Shown here piece after piece: positions 1 to 10,611 of a stretch of 64,000 nt of DNA. The notes beneath the pieces are model-generated. The model was not told the origin of the DNA and searched no databases. It saw only the letters and a list, made by a program, of their open reading frames with translations. The translations under genes and the position numbers were made by a program. Each line of letters begins with the position of its first letter. Position 1 is the stretch's first letter. Source of the stretch: Carex sylvatica (Eukaryota; Streptophyta; Magnoliopsida; Poales; Cyperaceae); the NCBI GenBank assembly GCA_964058845.1, contig CAXKVR010000155.1:1-64000 (forward strand). Direction: 5' to 3'.

Positions 1-2112
1 GCACAGTTAACACCACCGAGGATTATTCAAAGGGTTTGTCAACCTACTATGAGATTATAATGGCGGCACATTCAAAGACACTTAGTATTTGCTTGGCGAG
101 GAATAGTGCTACTGTTTCGAGCCCATTTATCTCCGCTCTTGAATTGGTGAATTTGGATGATTCAATGTATAACTCGACGGATTTTAAGTCCTATGCACTG
201 ATTACAGTTGCTCGCAACCGATTTGGTCAAAATGGTTCAATCGTCAGGTACTGAGAAGATACAACAAGTTTGCATATCCCTTTCGCTTAGATTTCCTTGA
301 ATTGATAATTCCTCATATTGGCCTCAATTGATATTGTTCCTTTTTATTTATCCCAAAAGACATTCTTCATATTGGCTTTCCAATACCACATATGCCAGAA
401 TAACAACTTACTTGAAAGCTTCAAATACAACTGCTTAACTAAAATTAAAACAGCTATCCAGATGATCCATACAACAGATATTGGGCTCCTTTCACAGACA
501 GAAACCCGACAGCTGACTGCCACTCCAACATATCATCAAGCAATTTCTGGAACATTCCACCAGGGGTAGCACTGAGCAGTGCCATTACAACCAGTCGAGG
601 AAAACAACTGACGGTTGAATGGCCACCGGCATCCCTCCCGAATGGTAGCTATTATGTGGCTCTCTACTTCCAAGACAACCGCACCCCAAGCCCCTGGAGC
701 TGGCGCATCTTAGACGTATCCATAAATGACAACGAGTTCTACAAGGGATTAAATGTGTCCACTGATGGTGTGATGATTTATGCAACTCAGCTTCAGTTGT
801 CCGGGAAGACCCAAATTGCACTCACCCCTGACAATAATTCTCCTGTGGGACCAATAATCAATGCTGGGGAGATGCTTCAGATCAAGCCCCTCGGCTCAAG
901 AACTGCCACTAGAGATGGTAATTGGTCTCCTATCTAGCTGTTGCTTGCTTCTGCTCATAAATTTGTCGAATGAATTGTTATTTTGTTTGATGAAATCGGT
1001 TTAGGCTTTTGCCTCTGCAGTGATTGCAATGGAGGAGTTTGCAAGAAACCTGAAGAACCCCCCGTCAGACTGGAGTGGAGACCCATGTTCGCCTCATGGT
1101 AATTCATGGACAGGTGTGATTTGTTCTACGAATGATCAAATACGAGTTGAGTCATTGTAAGTTTAGGCCGTGTACCTAAGTATTATTTTCATCAGCTTCT
1201 ACGGGGGCTAGCTGTGAACAATTGTGTTTCTGTTTTTTTGGCAGGAATCTAACAAATGCTGGCCTGTCGGGATTTTTGCCTAGCTCAATTGCCAACATGA
1301 CAGCTCTCCAAAGCATGTATGCAAATTTTAATATATTTAACTAAGCAATTACTTTTGGGTATTGGTCAATTGTAACTTCTTTCTTCTCTATTATCATAGT
1401 CAGCTTAATGGGAACAACCTCTCTGGTCCTATCCCAGATATGAGCCTAAAGAATTTGGTGGCATTGTAAGATTTTAAACTCTCCATTTCCAATTTTTCAA
1501 GTCTCTAGGCAATATTTGGAAGGAAGATAAAGTAGAGAGATAAGGAGATAACTCTTATATCTCGTGATTGTGCTAATAAGAATTATTCTCTAATACTTTA
1601 TCTTACAAAACAAACATTGTTTTTTTTTTATTTTGTTGTATTTGCAAGCAAGATAAGAACTATACCAGTAACAAAAACAACAATCATAATGGCCATGAAG
1701 AAAGACACTAACGGTGAATAACAAGCAATTAACTTTTTCTTTATTAATGTGAAGGCACTTAGATGATAATCAATTCAGCGGATCAATCCCTTCATCTTTT
1801 GGTGGGCTTGAAAATCTGAAGGAGTTGTGAGTACTTCCATCATAAAAAGTTCAATTTTTCCAGTGACATCATTTTTTTTATTCTACCGTGTCATTCACTT
1901 ATAAGACAAATTGTTATATAATTACAGATTCCTACAAAACAACAACCTTTCGGGCAAAATCCCAGACAGTTTGAAAAACAAATCTGGGCTTAACATGCAG
2001 TAAGCAATTTTTCTGACCTAATTTATATATTTGGGAATTGGTTTCCGATTTAAAATATGGTGACATAATTATTTGTATTTTCAGGACAACTGGAAATAAT
2101 TTGGAGCCATAG
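1..2112 (+). CDS. Malectin-like/LRR protein without kinase, 5'-truncated
   Basis: The 3' part of a split gene; the start lies left of the window. Exons: <1-247, 454-917, 1021-1156, 1245-1316, 1400-1465, 1755-1826, 1928-1999, 2085-2112. Joined, they give 384 codons in one frame ending in TAG. The first half is a malectin-like carbohydrate-binding domain (motifs [29 protein letters not shown]). It is followed by the NWSGDPC-type linker that precedes LRRs (here [19 protein letters not shown]) and about four LRRs ([16 protein letters not shown] and similar). The 66-72-nt exons match single LRR units. After the last repeat the protein ends within about ten residues (QTTGNNLEP), with no transmembrane segment or kinase. 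This layout fits the plant di-glucose-binding/LRR proteins such as Arabidopsis At1g25570, probably secreted or facing the wall. It resembles receptor kinases such as IOS1 or MEE39 without their kinase. The ligand is unknown. An AATAAA near 2240 could serve as a poly(A) signal. Confidence 0.87.
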
Positions 2113-2476
2113 AGACCTCAAACTGGGAGAGCAGTATTTGATCTCTCTAACAAGAAATTAAGAGTATGATTTCTCCATGAAAGAGAGATGATCTAATGTG
2201 TGTAATATCTAATGTTATTGTCTTTTATGTATTATCTGTTAATAAATCTAGTATGTCTAATGATAGCTTCAGAGCCATGCTCTTTGCATTGCTTCATAAA
2301 AATAGAGTTTGCATTAGCATCTGATATCAACAAATTACAAAAGGTCAATTACTGTAATACCAAAAAAAGAGGAGAACAAAGGGTAAAGTTATACTCTGGT
2401 TCTGAGCAACCCAATAGTAATACCAAAACACCAATTTCTCTTGCACCGAAATTTAGAGTATTATTACAATTCTACG

Positions 2477-4616
2477 TCAATTACTGTCATGATTAATGGC
2501 TCTAATTATATAAACCTGAAACAAAGACCAGAAAAACAATGAGAAAAAAAAAAATACATCTTCAAACTTATACAATCAAGAAAGCAAGAAATTATAGAGA
2601 CTTCATGATATACCCCAGGCATCCATTTCTTTGCAAAAAGAAACTCCCTTTTTAAACTTGAGCAAACAATGGCCACGTGTTCAATGACTTGGTCATTAGT
2701 AAAATGACCAAAAAATAGTTACCTTGAATGTAGTGGGCTTGATCAGCTGAAAAACACATGCATCGCCGTCTATTAGTTTGTGTGCCACAGCAAATCCCTG
2801 CCACCCACCACTTAAAGCAGTTCTCCCAGCAAAGTACTTGGTATCGAATTCATCTCCTTGTTCGTCAACTAGAGTCACCGTGCAATCATATTTAGGGAGA
2901 TGACTTGTGCAGAATTGTTTTAAAAGGCCCTGAAGAATGGTTAATAGATGATTAAATTACTTGATCATAGTATCTGTTCCATACCAGTCAGGTCTTATAC
3001 CAATATCCATCTTTAACCATTTCACCCCTCCAAAAGGATATAAGAAAGAAAAAAGGGGATTTGTTTGTACATATATTTTGCACGGTATCATGCCAGTTGG
3101 GTGTACCAGCTGGATTTCCATCTAATACAAAAATCCATCATTTTGGTACCGTATTCTCTCTGAAATATGAATAATCACGGTGAGTAAGGTTGCTAGTTTT
3201 ATTCAAAATTGAATCTGTGATTACATACAAACCAAAATCCTCTAGTGACATGCGAGTGAAGCATTGATCTGACGAAGCTGGGAAATGTGGGGTCAAGCTG
3301 TGACTCAATCTCTTGAGCTCTCCTTAGAGCACGTTCTTTTTCTTCGTAGGAAATATTCGGCTGGTTAATTAGATATGACCTGTCTGATCTAACTTGTATG
3401 ATCCTATGGAGTAGGAGGAAGAAAGGCGTTATTTTCTCCTATACATGGAGATTATCATTAATTTTTTTAGATTTGGATTAAAAGTGCAATGAGGAACCTT
3501 CTTGGTGTCTCCATAATCTTCTCTGAAACCTGTTCAAACTGACGATTGCTCATTTTAATAAGAAAGAAAAAGAACAACTATTCAGAAGCAGCTTGTATAT
3601 TTATGTTGTAACTAGTGAAGCTGGAAATTTATAAGTCTAATTTATACAAGTCAGTCATTCAAGATGCCTCAACAACAGTTCATCATATTCCAAAAGTTAG
3701 CGAGATGTTCATCTCAGAGCTCTATAAATAGATAACACTTATAGCAACAAAAGGACATCAATATTTTCCCACTTAAAGAGTATTAGAAATTGTTGTCGCT
3801 CACATAATCTTCATGCAGTCCCCCTCCACCCCAAACCCACCACAGTACCACACACACACACACTCTGGTTATATTAGTATGTGGTGAAATAATGTTGTTT
3901 TAATCATGAGATACATGCAATGTTGTTTTGACATCGTCAAACAAAGGATTGTATGAAACAACAGAATAATTAACAAAAAGGGGAAAATTGCATACTTGAA
4001 GATAATCCGCCCCTTGTAATTTAGCAAGACGCCCGGATCTCCTTGTTGGTGTCACTTCCACGTCAACTTTAGGCCTCCTCTGTTTAATCTAAAATAAGCC
4101 AAATAATGCATAATACTTATATATAAATATAAACCTCAACAAATAACCAGAGATACTAAAATGGATAACCTACTAAAAAAACCTTAATGTGTATCTCTAA
4201 AAGACAACATCTCATCTGATGCCTCTCTCTCTTCCAACTTTTTCAAAAATGCCCAAATCAGTACTCATTTTTCCTACTTATTATGTTAAGAAAAATGCCA
4301 GAAAATAATATGAGGGACATAATCCCCGTTTTGAGGGACATATATATGAGATCAATTTAGCAATGAAAACAAATTAAGGAACGATAATAAAATTTTAAAC
4401 AGAAAAAATGATGAGAAGTAAAGATACAAAAAATTAAAATAAAATAAAATTGAGCGGTGAAAGAGGATTAGTGACCGAAGGTGGGGTTTTGGGAGGCTGA
4501 GGCTTCTGAATTGCGAATGAGAGGTGGTGAAGGTTTAGAGCTTCAAGTTTCTTCTTGTTCTCTTCAATATTTCTCTGTCGTGCTTCCTCATAAGAAGCTG
4601 CTCTTTTCTTCGCCAT
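2477..4616 (-). CDS. B3-domain transcription factor (At3g19184/Os05g0481400-like)
   Basis: Six exons on the minus strand: 4616-4476, 4088-3996, 3529-3498, 3403-3229, 2929-2723, 2515-2477, giving 228 residues. The N-terminus is MAKKRAASYEEARQRNIEEN, followed by a leucine-rich helix (KKLEALNLHHLS) and a basic linker (TPTRRSGRLAKLQ). The B3 DNA-binding domain covers roughly residues 128-222. It shows FPSFVRSMLHSHVTRGFWFG, LPKYDCTVTLVDEQGDEF, GLSGGW-type LSGGWQGFAVAH, LIDGDACVFQL and TFKVYIIR. Length and order match the short plant B3 proteins of the REM/At3g19184 group, nuclear and presumably DNA-binding; targets are unknown. The exon 4 donor was placed at 3228 (GTATGT) because a nearer GT would cause a frameshift. 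The first donor (GTCACT) is weak, so the exon 1/2 joint is the least certain. The gene is tail-to-tail with the LRR gene, about 365 bp between stops. A (GT)n tract lies just upstream of the start. Confidence 0.87.
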
Positions 4617-4632
4617 TGATTGCTGAATGACT

Positions 4633-4656
4633 CTGTGTGTGTGTGTGTGTGTGTGT
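4633..4656. repeat. (GT)n microsatellite in the 5' leader of the B3 gene
   Basis: An uninterrupted GT/CA dinucleotide tract 17 bp upstream of the B3 start codon, so probably in its 5' UTR. Such tracts are length-variable. Confidence 0.85.
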
Positions 4657-4726
4657 TGGAGGGAGAGATACTGAAACTCGAGAAGAGAAATAGTGGAGCA
4701 AAACAAATTAAAAGATTGGAATTCAA

Positions 4727-5143
4727 ATTTGCCTCGGTAATGGTGGAGTCGACCGTTGGAGCTCTTCTGAAGAAAGGTACATGACTTTTATTATGGCAGG
4801 ACGCCAGGACCCATGCCGAGGCGAGAGCTTGAAATAATCCATGGTTCTTCTCAAGGGGGGATCAGAAGGATTTTAATCGGACAGCTCCCATTACTTCCGA
4901 CGCGAAAACTTTCTCAATGGGGAATATCAGAACCGCACGATCTTGACCCACATACGTGACACTGGGGTTCGGATCTTTCCACCTAAGGACCCAAGAGGAA
5001 AATTACAGATTTGGGGGATCAAAGGAGAAAAATGAATTAGACATTTACGGATTTGGGCTTTCGATACAAACGGCATCGTTCCACGGTTCCACCAAAGGAG
5101 GCAATCAAGGTTCAAAGGGATAGGATGGGATTTAGAATCGTTT
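4727..5143. other. Promoter-side spacer of the B3 gene, no gene seen
   Basis: Unique-looking DNA upstream of the B3 gene. Short open frames here have no recognisable protein features. It ends where the left inverted end of the MULE-like element begins. Confidence 0.5.
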
Positions 5144-5322
5144 AGTTTTATATTATTAATATCCTAAAAAAATATATATAATTTTAAAGATGCCCATGCA
5201 TTAGATTTTCTGTCAAAATTGTCCCGACCGCCAGATCCACGGGCGGCCCAATCTCCTAGCGGACCGCCCGTGACAGAGGCGCCCCACTAGGGACCAGACC
5301 GCCCCTGGTCCGGGCGGTCCAC
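5144..5322. repeat. Left inverted end of the 5144-8226 element
   Basis: Pairs with 8003-8226 in inverted orientation. Related single-sided copies of the GGGCGG module lie at about 34218-34320 and 35748-35815. It is followed at once by a T tract of more than 20 bases. Confidence 0.65.
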
Positions 5323-5373
5323 TTTTTTTTTTTTTTTTTTTTTTTTTTAAGAGATCTAATATGTATATATATA

Positions 5374-5525
5374 GAGGTTGGCTACTATGCTTATATAAGC
5401 ATATCCACATATGTTTATAACTCATTTTTGTGCTTCCAATGTCCAAATGGTCGATCTGAACCGTTCATATTGTTCTCCATATTAATATGTGCTTGGAAAC
5501 TAAATTTTATATTAATATGGTCGAA
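5374..5525. mobile_element. Truncated fold-back element, family IV (left arm)
   Basis: Starts after a (TA)n tract with GAGGTTGGCTACTATGC, followed by the small palindrome CTTATATAAG. It matches the left arm of the complete copy at 62879-63305. It is cut off near 5525, where the 940-bp repeat begins, so its right arm is missing. Confidence 0.7.
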
Positions 5526-6465
5526 CTAAATGTATCACTTGTGAAGTAATCGGTTTCAATAGTTTGGATTCGTCATTTGAAGTCAATCCGATAAGTTTTG
5601 ATATTAAGCTCAGTAAAGGACTTGGTGAGCTTAAGAACACCTTAGTTCTACTCGCAAATCAAACCATAATATTTTGCAATATTTGTAATTAACATGAATA
5701 TTTCTCGTACCTGGAACCAACATGCAATGATTTTTTTAAAACTTGCAATTAGAAGCCCACTATATATAATGCAATTGAGCGACTGAGAAGATATTCTAGT
5801 TACTTTTGATATTTGCATCCCTACCTAAGCCATCTAGTTCCGACACCCAAATTAAGCTAAAGCCAAAAAAGATGATTGGTATGTTAGTTTTCAAGTTTTG
5901 TAGCATTATCCATGAAAAGATCATGTAAATTTTATTTTTAGTTACATGGACATCAATGTTAGTATCCATTTAATTGATATATGATGCCGTTGATAATGAC
6001 ATTTCATTTGGGATTGATGTCTGTTTTACTTGTGCGATATCATCCATGTTATTTGCAAGGCTTAAATGATGCTGAGATGGACCATTTGTGTAATTTACCT
6101 TTCTTATATTGAATGGGAAGGCTGAAGTCCCACATCCATATTTGTGCCTAGGGCTTGAATTTGTGATCTCTTGGAAGCAATCCCAGTACCTTACCAGTTG
6201 AGCTACTAGTCCATTAGCTATAACATATTAACTTCATTTTTCTTTAATTATTTGATGCTACTCTCAAAAACCCAGAAGATGTTGAATGTTAGACCGTTTG
6301 GTACAAATATGAGAGATGGCAGGTGTTATTTTCATAGTACTATAATACTAATACATAATAATTTTGCCTTCGGCAGGTTTTTCTCAGTGTTTATCTGTGT
6401 GGTACCAGTATAAAGGTCAGCCCTTGCATACATGAACTTTTTGAACTCCCAACAGCATAAACTGT
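5526..6465. repeat. 940-bp segment, inverted near-identical copy of 16867-17805
   Basis: Read on the minus strand, this matches 16867-17805 (inside ORC2 intron 2) almost base for base; I saw one clear substitution near 5735. It contains one half of a family III fold-back element (5526-5660) and a tRNA-like block on the minus strand (about 6110-6215). Sharp loss of similarity at both edges marks a discrete duplicated unit. Confidence 0.85.
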
Positions 6466-6735
6466 TGGATCAGCGATTTTAAACAGCATAAGCTGATTCA
6501 ACGGTGGCTTACCAAACAGTAAAAACCAGAAGCTACCGTTGGATCAGCAATTTTCAAAGTGGCTTAATAAATAGTAAAAAAATTTCAAAAAATATAAAAT
6601 TTGGTCTCCTAGCACATTTTAATATGGAGATGACATCTAACGGTTTGGATCGATCATTTGGACTTTAAAAATCGGAAAACGACTTGGTTGCACGGGAGGC
6701 TAGGAACAATCGATTGTATATTAGCCTATCTCTCT
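6466..6735. mobile_element. Right half of a core-type fold-back element with a different tip
   Basis: Contains the centre and right arm of the shared core (GTTGGATCAGC, GGCTTAATAAATAGTAAA, TTTGGTCTCC, GGTTTGGATCGATC). It ends in a tip (GGTTGCACGGGAGGCTAGG) not found in the other copies here. The left half is missing because the 940-bp segment lies against it. Confidence 0.55.
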
Positions 6736-6750
6736 CTATATATATATATA

Positions 6751-7166
6751 GAGTAAGTCTACCATACATTGCAATGCATAGACACCTTTATGCATTGGAC
6801 TATAAATCACTATATTCAAAGTCCAAATGACCGATCCAAACTGTTCATCTTGTTCTCCATATTAATATGTGCTTGGAGATCAAATTTTACATTTTTTGGA
6901 ATTTTTTTACTATTTATTAAGCCACATTGAAAATCGCTGATCCAACGGTTACAGTAAAATCAAAAGGCACCGTTGGATCAGTAATTTTCAAAGTGACTTA
7001 ATAAATAGTAAAAAAATTCCAAAAAATATAAAATTTGGTCACCAAGCACATATTAATATGGAGAACAAGATGAACGGTTTGGATCGGTCATTTGGACTTT
7101 GAATCCGTGATTTATAGTCCAATGCATAGAGGTGCCTATGCATTGCAATGTATGGTAGACTTACTC
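6751..7166. mobile_element. Fold-back element, family I copy 1
   Basis: A near-perfect palindrome of about 416 bp flanked by (TA)n. Ends are GAGTAAGTCTACCATAC and its complement. Each tip holds the small palindrome CATTGCAATG. The arms share the core CATATTAATATG, TACTATTTATTAAG and its mirror CTTAATAAATAG. It has no coding capacity. Insertion into TA microsatellites recalls rice Micron elements. Confidence 0.85.
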
Positions 7167-7188
7167 ATATATATATATATAAAGAGAG

Positions 7189-7290
7189 AGAGTAAGGCTA
7201 CACTACTTCGCGAATTAAAAGGAAATGTTTTCATTCGCGCTCATATCTATAGTTTCAAAATCTAAAAAGTCGATCTGAACCGTTAGATAT
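7189..7290. mobile_element. Left-arm remnant of a core-type fold-back element
   Basis: Begins GAGTAAGGCTACACTACTTCGCG after GA-rich DNA and reaches the GTCGATCTGAACCGTTAGAT part of the shared core. It then breaks into the minisatellite that follows. The right arm is absent. Confidence 0.5.
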
Positions 7291-7425
7291 ATGTATGTAT
7301 ATGTGTATGTATGTATATGTGTATGTATGCATATGTGTATGTATGCATATGTGTATGTATGCATATGTGTATGTATGCATATGTATATGTATGTATATGT
7401 ATGTATATGTATGTATATAGTATAT
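7290..7425. repeat. ATGT/GTATGC-type minisatellite
   Basis: Imperfect units such as ATGTGTATGTATGCAT are repeated about eight times, grading into ATGT-rich units. It replaces the right arm of the fold-back element before it. Confidence 0.85.
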
Positions 7426-7435
7426 CATTGAGACA

Positions 7436-8002
7436 ATCTAACTATATTTTCTGGTGTATATTTGAATTAATGTGATGCAATATGGTTCTGCGCATGCTTC
7501 ACGAAAAGGGGCGTAACTTTTGATCCGTCCGTCGGATCGGGCTGAAATCTTGACAGGAACTCCACAGCCCAAAACCGGATCCGAGTCTTCCTTCATGGAC
7601 TTTTGGACCTTTCTTTATAATTTTAGAGTTTTTAAGGTCTTTTATGTATCTTTTATGTATTTTCTGTTTTTAGGATTTGTATTTAAACAGACGTCATGTC
7701 TTTTGGGAGAAGTTAGTTAGTTTTTGATGTATCAGTTTTATCAAAGAATTGAGAATCTGTGTGATCTCAGAACCAAATCTATCTTTTCGTTACTTTTTCC
7801 AATTTCTTGATCGGTCGTGCATCATAATGTCAAATCCTCAATTAGTGTTATTTTTAGACTTATGATATCCAACTGACAAATCAAATTAATCAAAGTTATA
7901 AAGAGTTACGACATCACTTCATAAATATATCAAATGTCTTTTTTTTTTTTTTTAATATACACTCTAAACAAGAAAAAAATGTATTCACAAAATTATTTTA
8001 AA
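7436..8002. other. Unassigned DNA, possibly a retroelement fragment
   Basis: About 560 bp with GGGGCGTAACTTTTGATCCG followed by AT-rich sequence. The 66-codon frame at 7520-7720 has no family features. The composition resembles part of a long terminal repeat, but I see no paired repeat or primer-binding site. Confidence 0.25.
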
Positions 8003-8226
8003 AAAAAAAAAAAGGTGGACCGCCCGGACCAGGGGCGGTCTGATCCCTAGTGGGGCGCCCCTGTCACGGACGGTCCGCTAGGGGATTGGGGCGTCCCTGT
8101 CACGGGCGGTCCGCTAGGGGATTGGGCCGCCCGTGGGCCTGGCGGTCGAGGCAATTTTGACAGAAAATCTAATGCGGGGGCATCTTTAAAATTATATATA
8201 TTTTTTAGGGTATTAATAAAAATGGC
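8003..8226. repeat. Right inverted end of the 5144-8226 element, with internal 35-bp duplication
   Basis: Inverted partner of 5144-5322. It is longer because a unit containing GTCACGG(A/G)CGGTCCGC and TAGGGGATTGGG occurs twice in tandem (about 8064-8098 and 8099-8133). Confidence 0.65.
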
Positions 8227-8912
8227 CGTATATTAATTCTTAATAATTATTGAACTATTTTAGACTAAAAATATATAATAAAAAAATTTGAAGAACTTAC
8301 ATGAAAATTACTGTGCGAACCGTTCGAGAAAGAGAGAAAAAAGAGAGAAGATGAAATTTTGAAATGAATTGGAGCAAAAACGATAATTCTATCCCTTTAT
8401 TTATAGACAAAATGAAACCACCCCACCGTAGTCCACAGTAGGACGTTTAGGTTAATTTTTAAATTATTTGAAATCGTAATATATTTTTCTTATTTCTTTT
8501 TAGTCTTTTAGAAAAAAATCGGCAACCATGCGTATATTCGGGAAAAAAATTTTATAAATTATAATTAGAAAAAATATTTTTTATAAAACCAACATGATTA
8601 CTTTTTTTTCAAAAATCATAAGAACTGAAATGTCATCTCGGTTCTTTTTTTTGAGACCGAAATGACATTTCTATCACAGTCATTTTTACAGATTTCGAGA
8701 AAAAAATACATTGAAAAATTATAAAAATATCTAGGACCAAAATGGTATTTCTGTCCAAAAAAAAAAAAAAACCAGAGCATTTTGATTCTAATAATTTTTG
8801 TAAAAAAAAAAAGTATTATGTTGATTTCATAAAAATCTTTATTCTAATTATGGCTTATAAAAAAAATTGTATATTCGTATTCCAGTTCAAACTCAATTTT
8901 TTTTCTCACGAC
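8227..8912. other. AT-rich spacer, no gene
   Basis: Very AT-rich sequence with homopolymer runs. No coding or repeat structure is recognised. Confidence 0.5.
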
Positions 8913-9433
8913 TAGTGTGGGAAAAATGGCATAGCGGAGTCGGTTCTATTGCAGAACGACACGGTTACGGCACAGAACGGAACGACACGGAATGGCACGG
9001 AACGAAACGGCACGGAACGACACGGCACGTGTTACTGTTCCGTGCCGTGACTTGCGTGTCGCATTCCGTGATCATTCCTTGACATTTTGGTCACAGCACG
9101 GTACGCTAAAGATCCGGTCACAGCACGCAATCACGTGAGTCACGTATAATTAGAACCATTAGGTCTTAGTGAAATGGTGAATCTTGAAGAAACTAACTTA
9201 AATTATGAAAAAATAGTTAACGTGACAGCTGTGACTGATTACGTTTCAACACGGCGTGACTCGCGTGCCGTGACTATTCGCGTGCCGTGACTATTTGCAT
9301 ATCGTGACTATTGACGTGTTGTGACTACCCCTTAACATTTTGGTCACGGCACAGCACGGATCACTGTCCACTTGATCACGACACGGCACAACACGAGATC
9401 AAAGTCACGACATGGTACGTTTTTTCCACTCTA
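8913..9433. mobile_element. hAT-type miniature element, CACGG-rich
   Basis: Ends are similar inverted repeats: TAGTGTGGGAAAAA on the left, and on the right the complement of TAGAGTGGAAAAAA. They are flanked by 8-bp near-identical direct repeats (CTCACGAC at 8905-8912, CCCACGAC at 9434-9441), the size hAT transposition gives. The interior is dominated by GGCACGGAACG-like and CGTGCCGTGAC-like short repeats that can fold back. No transposase is present. The open frame at 8867-9082 is a by-product of the short repeats. Confidence 0.65.
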
Positions 9434-9590
9434 CCCACGACTATGAGTTGTCCCAACTTTCGGAGGGTGAAAATTTAACATAGCACTTTTAACCTCATAC
9501 GGCGCACGTGGATATATAATACTGTTTTGATTCTATAATCGTGAACTGCGTGAAACAAAAATTACTCTGTTAAAATATTGGGAGAATTTC

Positions 9591-10146
9591 ATATATACCA
9601 CTAAAAAACTGTGAAATTACATGTATACCATCTAAATTTTTGTAATTATATATTTATCATCTAAAAATCTAATATTTTAGTATATATCACATATATCCAA
9701 AACTCATATTAATTATATTTAGTTTTTTTAAAACTATAATTAATTAAGAATTAACTTAACACCCTCTCTTTCTTTTTTAAGAACCGTTCTCTTTTATACC
9801 CAATATAAAATATTAAAAACAGATATTTCAAACTGAGCCAGTAACAAAACACATATTCTCAAACTCAGTTACTACTTTGATAATGGGTTGCAATATTATC
9901 AGCGAATTCGGTATGAGTTATTTTGTTGGAAAAGTTAGAGTGGTTATTTTGTTTTTACCCCTTCTCTTTGAGTTTAAGTGGGAGAGACGAGATGATGAGA
10001 GTTTAAATAACTTATTAATTTTATTTATATAATTTTATTTTTTGATTAATTGAGTAAATATGTGAGTTATTAGATTTTTAAATGATAAATATGTAATTAT
10101 AGAAATTTGAATGATAAATAAGTAATTTTATGAGCGGTGTATATAT
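9591..10146. mobile_element. AT-rich fold-back miniature element
   Basis: The left arm (ATATATACC..GTGAAATTAC..TTTATCATCTAAAAATCTAAT) returns inverted on the right, ending in GCGGTGTATATATATAT. The arms are imperfect and about 90 bp long. No coding capacity. Confidence 0.55.
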
Positions 10147-10150
10147 ATAT

Positions 10151-10490
10151 GAGGAATATGCTAGCATGCTATGCATAGCATAGAAGTCTCCGTACAACGG
10201 CTTAATATTTGACTTTTCAAAATCTTAACGGTCGATCCGAACCGTTCATCTTGTTCTCCATATTAATATGTGTTTGGAGACCAAATTTTATATTTTTTTA
10301 ATTTTGTTTACTACTTTTTTAGATTTATTGAAAATCGTTGTTTTCAATCGCTGTTTTCAGTAAATTTGGATCATAAAAATACAGCGATTTTTAATTTAAA
10401 AAATTTCAAAAAATGTAAAATTTAGTCTCCAAACACATATTAATATAGAGAAGATGAATAATTCAGATCCATGCTGATTCTATATATATA
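10151..10490. mobile_element. Core-type fold-back element, family VII, right tip lost
   Basis: Begins GAGGAATATGC after (TA)n. Its tip contains the nested palindrome GCTATGCATAGC. The shared core follows (CCGAACCGTTCATC, CATATTAATATG, mirrored by CACATATTAATATAG). The mirrored tip is eroded on the right. It lies about 120 bp upstream of the farnesol dehydrogenase start codon. Confidence 0.65.
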
Positions 10491-10611
10491 AAATTCTAAA
10501 ATATTTAATCGTGAGAGAAAGTCATCACTTAAGCAGGTCAACTTCGAAGCACTGTTGGTGTTTGGTTCATTTCTCCATAAAAGCAGTCCAGGATATCGAC
10601 CACAAGCAGGC

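Larger units (their letters stand above)
5144..8226. mobile_element. MULE-like element with GC-rich terminal inverted repeats, filled with nested insertions
   Basis: About 180 bp at 5144-5322 is repeated inverted at about 8003-8226. Both ends carry the AT-rich outer part (TTATTAATA(C/T)CC), a shared middle (GATGCCC..GCATTAGATTTTCTGTCAAAATTG) and an inner GC-rich part with GGGCGGTCC and GACCGCC motifs, then a poly-T or poly-A tract. Long inverted ends of this kind fit Mutator-like elements. No transposase remains. I found no clear 9-bp target duplication at the outer edges, so the exact borders are uncertain by about 10 bp. The interior holds, in order, a broken fold-back element, a 940-bp duplicated segment, half of another fold-back element, a complete fold-back element, a left half of another with a minisatellite, and about 560 bp of unassigned DNA. 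Confidence 0.6.

Noticed and set aside
8867..9082. 71-codon open frame with repeated His/Arg/Gly
   Set aside because: It is a translation of CACGG-type short repeats inside a miniature element.
10555..10611. Extended N-terminus of the farnesol dehydrogenase
   Set aside because: The frame upstream lacks an ATG, and the SDR glycine-rich loop begins directly after the ATG at 10612.
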